Positions 1 through 7,727 of a stretch of DNA of 64,000 nucleotides are shown one piece after another; position 1 is the stretch's first letter, and every line of letters begins with the position of its first letter. The notes under the pieces were generated by a model. That model saw only the letters and a program-made list of their open reading frames with translations, did no database searches and was not told where the DNA came from. The stretch is from positions 2,875,001 through 2,939,000 of the forward strand of contig NZ_JACHMN010000002.1 in NCBI RefSeq assembly GCF_014204945.1, written 5' to 3'. The position numbers and the translations under genes were made by a program. The stretch is from Allocatelliglobosispora scoriae (GTDB lineage Bacteria; Actinomycetota; Actinomycetes; Mycobacteriales; Micromonosporaceae).

Positions 1-135
1 GTCCATCCCCAGATAGCCGGGCTGCTCCGCGGCGAGCTCCGCCATCCGGTCGGCCGTCTCGGCGTACCCGTCGTCGGCCGGTTCGCGGCGCGAGGTGAAG
101 ACGACGGCGTAGTAGGGCGGTTCGAAGATTGGCAT
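1..135 (-). CDS. antibiotic biosynthesis monooxygenase-type (ABM) protein, N-terminal part
   Basis: Only the first 45 codons lie in the window; the gene runs off the left edge. The peptide begins MPIFEPPYYAVVFTSRR and continues with an acidic/Tyr stretch and then AAEQPGYLGMD. This opening beta strand (YYAVVFTS) followed by a helix and a 'QPGxLG' turn is the standard start of small ABM-fold (ferredoxin-like) dimeric proteins. Many are annotated as monooxygenases but have no proven reaction. The ATG at 135 is used because the frame is open from there; an ATG at 140 lies in another frame. The ABM fold is well supported, the substrate is unknown. Confidence 0.7.
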   Translation of the reverse strand, partial: MPIFEPPYYAVVFTSRREPADDGYAETADRMAELAAEQPGYLGMD

Positions 136-374
136 GCCATTGATTGTGGGCGAGGGTGCGGTAGCGCGGTAACTGCGGGGGAACCGAGTTGACGCACCCT
201 CGCCCGGAGCCCGCCCGAACCCACGCGCCTGGCCGGAGGCGCTGGAGATCGACGGAGGCTGTCGACCTGGGTCGACGGGCGGGTTGTGGTGGACCGCCTG
301 CTGGCGGGCGAGCGATCCACCGGGTTGGACGTTGCCCGCATCCCTGGGAGGTGAGGCCGGAACGTCCGAGGAGG
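136..374. other. intergenic, no gene recognised
   Basis: About 240 bases between two minus-strand genes, the ABM protein and the Cys-rich hypothetical. The short open frames here have unnatural Arg/Pro-rich products without the expected codon bias, so no gene is called. It probably carries the promoter of the ABM gene, but no clear -35/-10 pair was recognised. Confidence 0.5.
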
Positions 375-734
375 CTAGTCGAAGAGGCCGCGGTTGGTGC
401 CGGACCGCCCGCTGCGCCCTACTGACTCAACGGCGGTGTCGAGTCCGAGGTTGCTCGCAGCGGCTGTTCGACCGCCGAGGTCAGCGCGCCAGCTCGGCAG
501 CGCGCGGAGTCCGTTCATGTCGTGCCGTGCGGTCCAGCCCTCGCGCCAGGGCCGGCAGGCGGCCGCCGCCGCTCGCTCGGCCAGCCGACGCGGCGGGCAG
601 GGCCACGCCTGGCCGCACCATGTGCAGTGGTTGTCGCTGTCGGGCGCCGGATGGCGGTCGCACATCTGCTGCGCGTCCCGCCAGAGCAGGCGGTCCTGGA
701 CGTCGGTCGGTTCCGCATGATCAACGCTGACCAC
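375..734 (-). CDS. small Cys-rich hypothetical protein (putative zinc-ribbon)
   Basis: A 119-residue protein of unknown function. Its recognisable part is a cluster of Cys/His residues, QQMCDRHPAPDSDNHCTWCG followed by QAWPCPPRRLAERA. The C-x(n)-CxxC-x(n)-C spacing suggests a structural metal site followed by an amphipathic Arg/Ala helix. Similar short 'CxWCGxxWPCxxRRLAER' proteins are, from memory, common in Micromonosporaceae. The frame stays open upstream to 812, but the GTG at 734 is chosen because a GGGGGG-rich Shine-Dalgarno stretch lies just before it. The C-terminal third is low in recognisable features. No function is assigned. Confidence 0.55.
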   Translation of the reverse strand: MVSVDHAEPTDVQDRLLWRDAQQMCDRHPAPDSDNHCTWCGQAWPCPPRRLAERAAAAACRPWREGWTARHDMNGLRALPSWRADLGGRTAAASNLGLDTAVESVGRSGRSGTNRGLFD

Positions 735-842
735 TAGCTTCCCCCCACTACACATCGGAGTGGCGGCCAGATCGCCGCAAGTTCCTGACATGGGAGTCAA
801 CGCGTTGGTCAAGCCAGACGCTCGGACAAACTGTGCGATTTG

Positions 843-2210
843 TCAGTTGCGACGCAACGAGGCACGCAGCAGCAGCGCGCCCATGGCGACGAGCAGCACT
901 CCACCGGCTGTGATCAGCGTCAACGGCATACCGGTGAGCGGCACCGTCCCCATCGCGCCGGTCCCACCGGCCCCGCTGGGCGCCGCGGGCACCGGCGCAC
1001 CGGAAGGGGACGGCGAGACCGAGCCGGTGGGCCCGGGCGGGGCGAGTGACCCGTCCGATCCGCGCGAGGCCGACGCCGACGGAGACGGTGACGGTGACGC
1101 CGTCGTGGGAGAGGCCGAGGGGGACGTGCTCGGCGAGGCGGAGGTCGGCGACGGGGACGGCGCCCCGCACGAGAGCTCGGCGGCGAACGGGAAGTCGTGC
1201 ACCTCGCCCGAGGTCATCCGGAAGCTCTGCGCGACGATGCCGCCCTCGACATTGCTCGGGTTGTCATCCACGAAAGAGGCGGTCGGCGCGAAGATCGTGC
1301 CCTCGATGCTGTCGCCGCTGTCGTGCACGACCGTCGTGGCGCCCGGGAAGTTGATCAGGATGTAGGGCGCCTGCTCGCCGCCGACCCCGGCGAAGTTGGG
1401 CGAGTGCCAGCTGAAGTCGCCCTCCACGTCCGCGGTGTCCACGTTGATCAGCAGCGGCGACGTGAGGGTCGGCTGGTTGACGAAGGCCAGCTCCACGATG
1501 TTGTCGAGGTCGGTCGCGGAGATGGTGAGAACGTTGGTCATACCCGGGGCGAGGACGATCCGCGCGCTGGTGGCCGGTGGGATCGGCGAGGTGATGGGGA
1601 TGCCGCGTCCGTCCCGGAGGATCACCGTGTTCGGGCAGGTGGCAAGGGCTGTCGAGCGCTGCCGGTACGCGGTGAAGATCGACGTGAAATCCACCGGCTT
1701 GGCGGGGCCGACGGTGGCCGGGCTCTGCCGGACGGTGAGTTCGATCCGGGGCAGCGCGTCGTAGTCGTCCGTCGGCAGGATCCGGGTGTTCACCGGGGTC
1801 TGGTTGTTGTCGAGGTCGCGGACGACGGTGCCGGCGAGGGCGCCCACCTTGGCGTACCCACCATGGAGGACCCGGAGTCCGGCGGTGGGTGAGCTGTCGG
1901 CGAAGTCAGCGCGACCACCGATGACCAGGGCGGACGCGACCGCATCGCCCGGCGCGACGAAGGTGCCGATCGTCTTGGCCGCGACGCCGAAGGGGCCGCC
2001 GAGGGTGAGGTCGCCGCCGACCGCGAGCGGGCCCTCCATCTCGTTGCCGGCGACGAAGGCGTCCTGCTCGACGAGGACCTCGAAGCCCAGGCCGCCGTCG
2101 AGGGGGTTGAGCGGACCGACCGGCGCAGCCCTCGCCTGGCCCGTCACCGCAAAAATGATCATCGCGGCGGCCGAGGCGGCCGCCGCGATGATCATTCGAC
2201 TCTGCGCCAT
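843..2210 (-). CDS. choice-of-anchor A family surface protein with sortase-type C-terminus
   Basis: A 455-residue secreted protein. Residues 1 to about 28 form a signal peptide ending in ARA-AP. The next roughly 310 residues contain 'NEMEGPLAVGGDLTLGG' and later 'EGTIFAPTASF', the pattern of the choice-of-anchor A adhesin-like domain, a beta-helical fold found on surface proteins with various C-terminal anchors. A long Ser/Thr/Pro linker follows, then VPLTG, a hydrophobic segment and a basic tail (RASLRRN). That resembles an LPXTG-like cell-wall sorting signal, so attachment by a sortase is inferred. It is a single gene, ending 108 bases before the neighbouring hypothetical's start. The first codons contain a remarkable inverted repeat (2154-2196). 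Confidence 0.8.
   Translation of the reverse strand: MAQSRMIIAAAASAAAMIIFAVTGQARAAPVGPLNPLDGGLGFEVLVEQDAFVAGNEMEGPLAVGGDLTLGGPFGVAAKTIGTFVAPGDAVASALVIGGRADFADSSPTAGLRVLHGGYAKVGALAGTVVRDLDNNQTPVNTRILPTDDYDALPRIELTVRQSPATVGPAKPVDFTSIFTAYRQRSTALATCPNTVILRDGRGIPITSPIPPATSARIVLAPGMTNVLTISATDLDNIVELAFVNQPTLTSPLLINVDTADVEGDFSWHSPNFAGVGGEQAPYILINFPGATTVVHDSGDSIEGTIFAPTASFVDDNPSNVEGGIVAQSFRMTSGEVHDFPFAAELSCGAPSPSPTSASPSTSPSASPTTASPSPSPSASASRGSDGSLAPPGPTGSVSPSPSGAPVPAAPSGAGGTGAMGTVPLTGMPLTLITAGGVLLVAMGALLLRASLRRN
2154..2196. repeat. 20-bp perfect inverted repeat inside signal-peptide codons
   Basis: Arms 2154-2173 and 2177-2196 are perfect reverse complements with a 3-base loop. They cover codons 5-19 of the surface-protein gene that starts at 2210, and make its signal peptide nearly mirror-symmetric (MIIAAAASAAAMII). 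In mRNA this would form a very stable hairpin beginning about 15 bases after the start codon. It may be only a consequence of codon choice, or a translational control element. Confidence 0.8.
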
Positions 2211-2248
2211 GGGCGCAGGATATCTTAGAAACGGACAAAAGCCACTTA

Positions 2249-3607
2249 CTAGACCAGGTGGGTCAACAGGTCCTGCCGCGTGAGTACGCCGACCGGCTTG
2301 CCGTCGACCAGCACCAGCGCGGCGTCGGCCTTGGCGAGCAGCGCCACCGCCTCGGCGACCGGCTGACCGCCACCGATCATCGGCAGCGGCGGACCGATGT
2401 GCTTGTCGAGAGCGTCGTGCAGGTGCGCCTGACCGGCGAAGAGCGCGTCGAGCAGATCGCGCTCGGCGATCGACCCGGCGACCTCGCCCGTGACGACGGG
2501 CGGCTCGGCCTTGAGCACCGGGAGCTGCGAGACACCGTATTCGCGCATGATGTCGATCGCGTCGCGGACCGTCTCCGTCGGGTGCACGTGCACCAGCTCC
2601 GGCATCGAACCCGACTTCGCACCCAGCACATCGGCGACCGTGGGCCCCTCGACGGCGAGGAAGCCGTAGCGCGACATCCAGTCGTCGTTGAAGACCTTCG
2701 ACAGGTAGCCGCGACCGCCGTCGGGCAGCAGCACGACGACCACGGCGTCCGGACCGGCCGAAGCGGCGACCCGCAGCGCGGCGACGGCCGCCATGCCGCA
2801 GGAACCGCCGACAAGCAGGCCCTCCTCGCGGGCGAGGCGGCGGGTGAGCTCGAACGACTCGCGGTCGGTGACCTCGATGATCTCGTCGCAGACCGTCCGG
2901 TCGAAGGCGGTCGGCCAGAAGTCCTCGCCGACACCCTCGACGAGGTAGGGCCGCCCCGTGCCACCGGAGTAGACGGAGCCCTCGGGGTCCGCACCGATGA
3001 TCTTGACTTGGCCGCCGGAGATCTCCTTGAGGTAGCGGCCGACCCCGGAGATGGTGCCACCGGTGCCGACACCGGCGACGAAGTGCGTGACCCGGCCGTC
3101 GGTCTGCTCCCAGATCTCCGGCCCCGTCGTCTCGTAGTGCGAGCGCGGGTTGTGCGGGTTCGAGTACTGATCGGGCTTCCAGGCACCGGGGATCTCGCGA
3201 ACGAGCCGGTCGGAGACGTTGTAGTAGGAGCGCGGGTCCTCGGGCGCGACCGCGGTCGGGCAGACCACCACCTCGGCACCGTAGGCACGCAGGACGTTCT
3301 GCTTGTCCTCGCTGACCTTGTCGGGGCAGACGAAGACGCAGCGGTAGCCCTTGGCCTGCGCGACGAGGGCGAGACCGACTCCGGTGTTGCCGCTGGTGGG
3401 CTCGACGATCGTGCCGCCGGGCTTGAGGAGTCCCTCCGCCTCGGCCGCCTCGATCATGCGAGTGGCGATGCGGTCCTTCACGGAACCGCCGGGGTTGAGG
3501 TACTCCACCTTGGCGAGCACGGTGGCGGACAGACCAGCGGAGACGTTGCGGAACCGGACCAGCGGGGTGTTGCCGATCAGGTCAACAACGTTGTCGACAT
3601 AGCGCAT
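2249..3607 (-). CDS. cbs: cystathionine beta-synthase
   Basis: A 452-residue PLP enzyme condensing serine (or O-acetylserine) with homocysteine to give cystathionine in transsulfuration. The N-terminal fold-type II domain shows NTPLVRF, the PLP-lysine motif NPGGSVKDR (Lys44), the substrate loop TSGNTG and the glycine-rich phosphate cup GTGGTISG. After about residue 320 come two CBS domains (regions 'VHPTETVRDAIDIMREYGVS' and 'VLVDGKPVGVLTRQDLL'), the tandem regulatory module of the long-type enzyme. This two-part architecture separates it from plain cysteine synthase (about 310 residues). The ATG at 3607 gives a normal N-terminus. The YkvA-type gene lies 4 bases upstream, so the two are probably co-transcribed. 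Confidence 0.93.
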   Translation of the reverse strand: MRYVDNVVDLIGNTPLVRFRNVSAGLSATVLAKVEYLNPGGSVKDRIATRMIEAAEAEGLLKPGGTIVEPTSGNTGVGLALVAQAKGYRCVFVCPDKVSEDKQNVLRAYGAEVVVCPTAVAPEDPRSYYNVSDRLVREIPGAWKPDQYSNPHNPRSHYETTGPEIWEQTDGRVTHFVAGVGTGGTISGVGRYLKEISGGQVKIIGADPEGSVYSGGTGRPYLVEGVGEDFWPTAFDRTVCDEIIEVTDRESFELTRRLAREEGLLVGGSCGMAAVAALRVAASAGPDAVVVVLLPDGGRGYLSKVFNDDWMSRYGFLAVEGPTVADVLGAKSGSMPELVHVHPTETVRDAIDIMREYGVSQLPVLKAEPPVVTGEVAGSIAERDLLDALFAGQAHLHDALDKHIGPPLPMIGGGQPVAEAVALLAKADAALVLVDGKPVGVLTRQDLLTHLV

Positions 3608-3611
3608 GACC

Positions 3612-4055
3612 TCAGCCTACGACGTCGCCTTCGATGACTTCGCCCGGCCGCCCGCTAGCCCTCGGGGCGCTCTTCTGGCGCCGCCCGCCGTCGGGCTGAC
3701 GTGGCGGATTGCTCCCCGGCTGATTGAGTAGGCCCTGCTCCCAGGCGAGGAACCGGTCGGTCTCGGCGAGGAAGGCACCCGCGATCCAGGTGACGACGAA
3801 GAGGTCGTCGATGAGACCGGCAAACGCGAGGAAGAGCTCCGGGATCGCGTCGATCGGCGACACGACGTAGATGGCACCGATCGCCATCAGGAAGAGCCGA
3901 CCGGCCCCGTCGTATTTCCCGCGCATCGTGGCCCAGATCATCCTCGGCATGGCGCCGAGCCTGACGCCCAGGCCAGGACCGCTCTTGCTCGATGACAACG
4001 CGCGCCACAGCGCCCGGAAAGCCGCCGTGCGCCCCAACGTGCGTCCCATAGTCAC
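3612..4055 (-). CDS. YkvA/DUF1232 family membrane-associated protein
   Basis: A 147-residue protein whose middle region, AIGAIYVVSPIDAIPELF followed by GLIDDLFVVTWI, is the DUF1232 (YkvA) signature: a short hydrophobic hairpin with the conserved 'YxxxPxDxIPD' turn. No biochemical role is established for the family. The C-terminus is basic and rich in Arg/Pro/Gly. It lies 4 bases upstream of the cystathionine beta-synthase gene on the same strand and is divergent from the SGNH hydrolase gene at 4141, with 85 bases between them. That adjacency gives no functional clue. Confidence 0.8.
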   Translation of the reverse strand: MTMGRTLGRTAAFRALWRALSSSKSGPGLGVRLGAMPRMIWATMRGKYDGAGRLFLMAIGAIYVVSPIDAIPELFLAFAGLIDDLFVVTWIAGAFLAETDRFLAWEQGLLNQPGSNPPRQPDGGRRQKSAPRASGRPGEVIEGDVVG

Positions 4056-4140
4056 CCCGCTCGACTACCCTTGCCGACATCCGGACTCTCGGGGACGTTT
4101 ACCCGGCCCCGAGAAGGTGAATCCTACTCTGGGGGAGGCC

Positions 4141-5121
4141 ATGAGTTCCGATTCTCGCGGACGCCGCATCGCCCGCCTGGCGGCGTTCAGTGGCGGCGCG
4201 ATCTGCGCCGCCGGGATCGTCACGGCGGGGGTCCTCTTCGGCCAGGTGGAGGTCGCGCGGCGGACGATTCCCCTCGCCGAGGCGCCGCCGCCACGGACGG
4301 ACGGCCGATACGGCCAGCGCTTCAACGCCCCGCCCGTGACCGTCGCCGTGCTCGGCGACTCCTCCGCGGCGGGATACGGCGTGCGGCGGGCCCGGCAGAC
4401 ACCCGGCGCGCTCATCGCGACCGGCATCTCCCGCCGGCTGAGCCGCCCCGTCGAGCTGCGCAGCTTCGCCGTCGTGGGCTGCACCTCCGCTCGCATGTGG
4501 CCGCAGGTCGAGGCCGCGCTGGAGCTGCGACCCGACCTCGTCATCATCATGATCGGCGCCAACGACGTGACCCACTCCGACAGCCGGGCGGCCGCCGTGC
4601 GCTACCTCGCCGACGCCGTTCGGGCGCTGCGCGCCTGCGGTGCCGCAGTGGTCGTCGGCACCTGCCCGGATCTCGGCGCGGTGCAGCCGATCCGGCCGCC
4701 GCTGCGCTGGCTGGCCCGTCACTGGAGCAGGCAGATGGCGACCGCCCAGACGATCGCCGTCGTCGAGGCGGGCGGCTGGACCGTCTCCCTCGGCGACCTC
4801 CTCGGGCCGCGTTTCGCCGCCGAGCCGACCCGCTTCTTCGGCGACGACCGCTACCACCCCTCCGCCGAGGGCTATGCCGCAGCGGGCGCCGCGTTGCTGC
4901 CCACGAGCCTCGCCGCACTCGGCGCACGAGAAGTCACACCTGTTGACACGGCCGTCGACGGGGTACGGTCGCTTCCACGGGCCGCAGCAGTCGCGGCCCG
5001 CCGTGCTGGCACAGAGGTGAGCGGCGCCCAGGTCGGGGGCCGTGACCGCGGGCCGGCCGGACGCTGGGCCAAACTGAGACATCGCATGCGCTGGCACGAA
5101 GAGCTGGGGCGTGCCACCTGA
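4141..5121 (+). CDS. SGNH/GDSL-family hydrolase (first of a tandem pair)
   Basis: A 326-residue protein with an N-terminal hydrophobic segment (about residues 11-33), so it is probably anchored to or exported across the membrane. SGNH blocks are visible: VAVLGDSSAAGYG (nucleophile Ser74 in GDS), 'IIMIGANDV' (block with the oxyanion Asn) and DDRYHPSAEGY (catalytic Asp and His). It is expected to be an esterase or lipase; the substrate is unknown. The ATG at 4141 follows a strong GGGGGAGG ribosome site, and upstream in-frame codons are not needed. The C-terminal 65 residues are basic and lack family motifs. A paralogous gene begins 22 bases downstream. Confidence 0.88.
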   Translation: MSSDSRGRRIARLAAFSGGAICAAGIVTAGVLFGQVEVARRTIPLAEAPPPRTDGRYGQRFNAPPVTVAVLGDSSAAGYGVRRARQTPGALIATGISRRLSRPVELRSFAVVGCTSARMWPQVEAALELRPDLVIIMIGANDVTHSDSRAAAVRYLADAVRALRACGAAVVVGTCPDLGAVQPIRPPLRWLARHWSRQMATAQTIAVVEAGGWTVSLGDLLGPRFAAEPTRFFGDDRYHPSAEGYAAAGAALLPTSLAALGAREVTPVDTAVDGVRSLPRAAAVAARRAGTEVSGAQVGGRDRGPAGRWAKLRHRMRWHEELGRAT

Positions 5122-5143
5122 CTGGCACGAGGGGTTACACGCT

Positions 5144-5935
5144 ATGACGCTCCTGGGGAAGGTCGGTCGTGCCGCAGCCGTGGCACTCGTCGCGGGCACG
5201 GTCGGCGGCGCCGCCGTGCTCACCGCTGAGGCGGTCATCGCGAGCCGTCGTCGCTATGCCCAGCCCGCGCTCGGACTCAACCTGCGCACCTCGATCGGCG
5301 AGCCCACCGCTCCCCCGCTCCGCCTGGTGATGCTCGGCGACTCCTCGGCGCTCGGCGTCGGCGTGGACCGCGTCGCCGACACCGTCGGCGGTCAGCTCGC
5401 CACCCTGCTCGCGGCCGACCGCAGCGGCACCGGACGCCGGATCGAGCTCGCGAGCGTCGGCGTCTCGGGCTCGCGCTCCAAGGACCTGGCGACCCAGGTG
5501 TCGCGGTCGCTGCTGGGCGAGCGCCCGGATGTCGCCGTCATCCTCGTCGGCGCCAACGACGTGATCGGCATGCGCCGGCCCGGTGAGGCCGCCGCCTATC
5601 TCGCCTCGGCCGTGCGCCGGCTGCGCGAGGCGGGCGTCGAGGTCGTCGTGGGCACCTGTCCCGATCTGGGCGCCGCGCGGGCCATCGCACCGCCGCTGCG
5701 CCAGATCGTCGGCTGGATGGGGCGCAAGACGGCGCGGGCGCAGATGCGCTCGGTCCACGCCGCCGGTGGCGCCGTCGTGGATCTCGGTGCCGAGACCGGT
5801 GCGGTCTTCCGGGCCGACCCGGCGACGCTCTGCCATGATCGTTACCACCCCTCCGCCGACGGCTACCGGGTGTGGGCTTACGCCTTGCTACCCGCCGTGG
5901 CGCAGGCCGCCGGAGTGTCGCCACGCCTGCCATAG
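5144..5935 (+). CDS. SGNH/GDSL-family hydrolase (second of a tandem pair)
   Basis: A 263-residue paralogue of the preceding gene with the same order of parts: an N-terminal hydrophobic segment, LVMLGDSSALGVG (nucleophile Ser67), VILVGANDVIG, VVVGTCPDLGA and HDRYHPSADGY. The C-terminal basic extension of the first copy is absent. ATG 5144 is preferred because GAGGGG at 5129-5134 lies at the right distance. A GTG at 5111 in the same frame would overlap the upstream gene and lacks a good ribosome site. The two genes look like a tandem duplication acting in the same cell-envelope compartment; the substrate is unknown. Confidence 0.88.
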   Translation: MTLLGKVGRAAAVALVAGTVGGAAVLTAEAVIASRRRYAQPALGLNLRTSIGEPTAPPLRLVMLGDSSALGVGVDRVADTVGGQLATLLAADRSGTGRRIELASVGVSGSRSKDLATQVSRSLLGERPDVAVILVGANDVIGMRRPGEAAAYLASAVRRLREAGVEVVVGTCPDLGAARAIAPPLRQIVGWMGRKTARAQMRSVHAAGGAVVDLGAETGAVFRADPATLCHDRYHPSADGYRVWAYALLPAVAQAAGVSPRLP

Positions 5936-6000
5936 GCGGCGCGCCGAAATCGCAAAACCGCTGGTAAACATGGGTGACAAATGCCACGCTTCATTTTGTT

Positions 6001-6019
6001 ACCTAACAGTCGTTAAGGT
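6001..6019. promoter_or_regulatory. candidate operator dyad upstream of thiolase
   Basis: ACCTAACAGTCGTTAAGGT is an imperfect dyad with a perfect TAAC-N4-GTTA centre, 7 bases before the thiolase ATG and set in an unusually AT-rich stretch. Its size and place suit a repressor such as a TetR-type fatty-acid regulator, but the protein is not identified. It overlaps the ribosome-binding AAGG. Confidence 0.35.
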
Positions 6020-6025
6020 CGAGGC

Positions 6026-7273
6026 ATGACCGAAGCCGTGATCGTCGCCACTGCCCGCTCGCCGATCGGGCGGGCCGTCAAGGGATCCCTGAAGGACCTC
6101 CGCGCCGACAACCTGACCGCAACCATCATTCAGGCGGCCCTCGCCAAGGTGCCGCAGCTCGACCCCCACCTCATCGACGATCTCTACCTCGGCTGCGGCA
6201 TGCCCGGCGGGGAGCAGGGCCACAACATGGCCAAGGTCGTCTCGACGCTGATGGGGATGGACTACCTCCCGGGCGCCACCGTGACGCGCTACTGCTCGTC
6301 GTCGCTGCAGACCACCCGGATGGCCTTCCACGCCATCAAGGCGGGCGAGGGCGACGTCTTCATCTCGGCCGGTGTCGAGATGGTCTCCCGCTTCGTCCGC
6401 GGCAGCGCCGACAGTCTGCCCTCCGAGGCAGCCGCTCTGGTCGGGGGCCCGTGGGACAACCCGCTCTTCGACGCCGCCAACGCGCGGACCAAGGCGCGGG
6501 CGCAGGCGGGCACCCCGACCTGGCACGACCCCCGCCAGGACGGCGAGCTGCCCGACATCTACATGACGATGGGCCAGACCGCGGAGAACCTCGCGGACCT
6601 CTACGGCATCACCCGGCGCGAGCTGGACGAGTTCGGCGTCCGCAGCCAGAACCTCGCCGAGAAGGCGATCATCGACGGCTTCTGGGCCCGGGAGATCACC
6701 CCGGTGACGCTGCCCGACGGCACGGTCGTCTCGAAGGACGACGGCCCCCGCCCCGGCATCAACTACGAGGCGACCTCGCAGCTCAAGCCGGTCTTCCGCC
6801 CCGACGGCCTGGTCACCGCGGGCAACTGCTGCCCGCTCAACGACGGCGCCGCCGCTGTGATCATCATGTCCGACACGAAGGCCCGGGAGCTCGGCATCAC
6901 GCCGCTGGCCCGGATCGTCAGCACCGGCGTCACCGCGATGAGCCCCGAGATCATGGGCATCGGCCCGGTCGGCGCCTCCCAGCAGGCACTCAAGCGGGCC
7001 GGCATGACGATCGACGACATCGACCTCGTCGAGATCAACGAGGCGTTCGCCGCGCAGGTCATCCCCTCGCAGCGCGACCTCGGCGTCCCGATGGAGAAGC
7101 TCAACATCATGGGCGGCTCGATCGCCGTGGGCCACCCCTTCGGCATGACCGGCGCCCGGATCACCGGCACGCTGATCAACTCGCTCGACTGGAACGACAA
7201 GTCGATCGGCCTGGAGACGATGTGTGTCGGCGGCGGCCAGGGCATGGCGATGATCCTGGAGCGCCTGAGCTGA
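6026..7273 (+). CDS. acetyl-CoA C-acyltransferase (thiolase)
   Basis: A 415-residue thiolase-fold enzyme for the thiolytic step of beta-oxidation, or the reverse condensation. All catalytic elements are present: nucleophile Cys90 in TRYCSSSLQT, His370 in VGHPFGMTGAR and the second Cys400 in CVGGGQGMAM near the C-terminus; NEAFAAQ is also seen. Its length is normal. The fadA/acetyl-CoA acetyltransferase group cannot be separated further without alignment. No fadB partner is beside it, so it is a stand-alone gene, possibly under the dyad at 6001-6019. It converges with the small gene at 7274, with no spacer between the stop codons. Confidence 0.92.
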   Translation: MTEAVIVATARSPIGRAVKGSLKDLRADNLTATIIQAALAKVPQLDPHLIDDLYLGCGMPGGEQGHNMAKVVSTLMGMDYLPGATVTRYCSSSLQTTRMAFHAIKAGEGDVFISAGVEMVSRFVRGSADSLPSEAAALVGGPWDNPLFDAANARTKARAQAGTPTWHDPRQDGELPDIYMTMGQTAENLADLYGITRRELDEFGVRSQNLAEKAIIDGFWAREITPVTLPDGTVVSKDDGPRPGINYEATSQLKPVFRPDGLVTAGNCCPLNDGAAAVIIMSDTKARELGITPLARIVSTGVTAMSPEIMGIGPVGASQQALKRAGMTIDDIDLVEINEAFAAQVIPSQRDLGVPMEKLNIMGGSIAVGHPFGMTGARITGTLINSLDWNDKSIGLETMCVGGGQGMAMILERLS

Positions 7274-7567
7274 TCAGCTGTCACGGAGCGCGTGGCGGAG
7301 GGCGGTGACGTCCGCCTCCACGCGCTCCAGCACGTCCGGCGGCGGGTGGGCCGCCATCAGGTCCGCGGCCAGCACCCGCACCTGGTCGGCGAGGGCCGTG
7401 TCAGGCAAGGTGGGTACGCCGCGACGCGGCAGCCCCTCGGCATCGGCCCCCGCGTCGGCGAGCACCTGCACGAGCGCCCTGACGGCGTCGGCGTGCCCAC
7501 GCCAGCGGGCGGGGGTCCAGTGGCTGATCTGGCGCACGAGCAGCTCAACCGAGGATGCGAAGGTCAC
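7274..7567 (-). CDS. conserved hypothetical protein directly downstream of tRNA-Leu
   Basis: A 97-residue protein beginning VTFASSVELLVRQISHWTPA, with a helical, Ala/Asp-rich remainder. No domain is recognised. The frame is open further upstream, but those codons belong to the tRNA gene, so the GTG at 7567 is the natural start. It has no Shine-Dalgarno of its own, because the preceding bases are the tRNA acceptor stem. If RNase Z cuts after the tRNA discriminator base, the mRNA would begin C-GUG and be almost leaderless, a mode actinobacteria tolerate well. A later start is possible. Function unknown. Confidence 0.6.
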   Translation of the reverse strand: MTFASSVELLVRQISHWTPARWRGHADAVRALVQVLADAGADAEGLPRRGVPTLPDTALADQVRVLAADLMAAHPPPDVLERVEADVTALRHALRDS

Positions 7568-7568
7568 G

Positions 7569-7649
7569 TGCCCGGGGCGGGATTCGAACCCGCACGCCTC
7601 TCGGCAGCCGGGTTTAAGCCAGCCGTGTCTGCCATTCCACCACCCGGGC
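7569..7649 (-). tRNA. tRNA-Leu(UAA), bldA-type
   Basis: The reverse strand folds as a class II tRNA. The 7-bp acceptor stem GCCCGGG/CCCGGGC has discriminator A and no encoded CCA. The D arm is GTG...CAC, the anticodon stem GCTGG/CCGGC has loop CTTAAAC (anticodon TAA), the long variable arm is GCC-GAGA-GGC, and the T arm is GCGGG-TTCGAAT-CCCGC. It reads UUA codons, which are very rare in such genomes. In Streptomyces the corresponding tRNA is bldA, which gates development and secondary metabolism. The 5' part (GCCCGGxTGGTGGAATG) resembles bldA as I remember it. The UUA decoding is certain from the anticodon; a regulatory role here is inferred. Confidence 0.97.
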
Positions 7650-7727
7650 CCGGGTAGTTTGCCGGGCATTACCGTAGCTCAGGGGAGATGTGGTGCGCAC
7701 TCCTTAACCATTCGGCGTTAGGGTCAT

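Noticed and set aside
7570-7669. N-terminal extension (WWNGRHGWLKPG...) of the small protein at 7274-7567
   Set aside because: These codons are the tRNA-Leu(UAA) gene read as protein.
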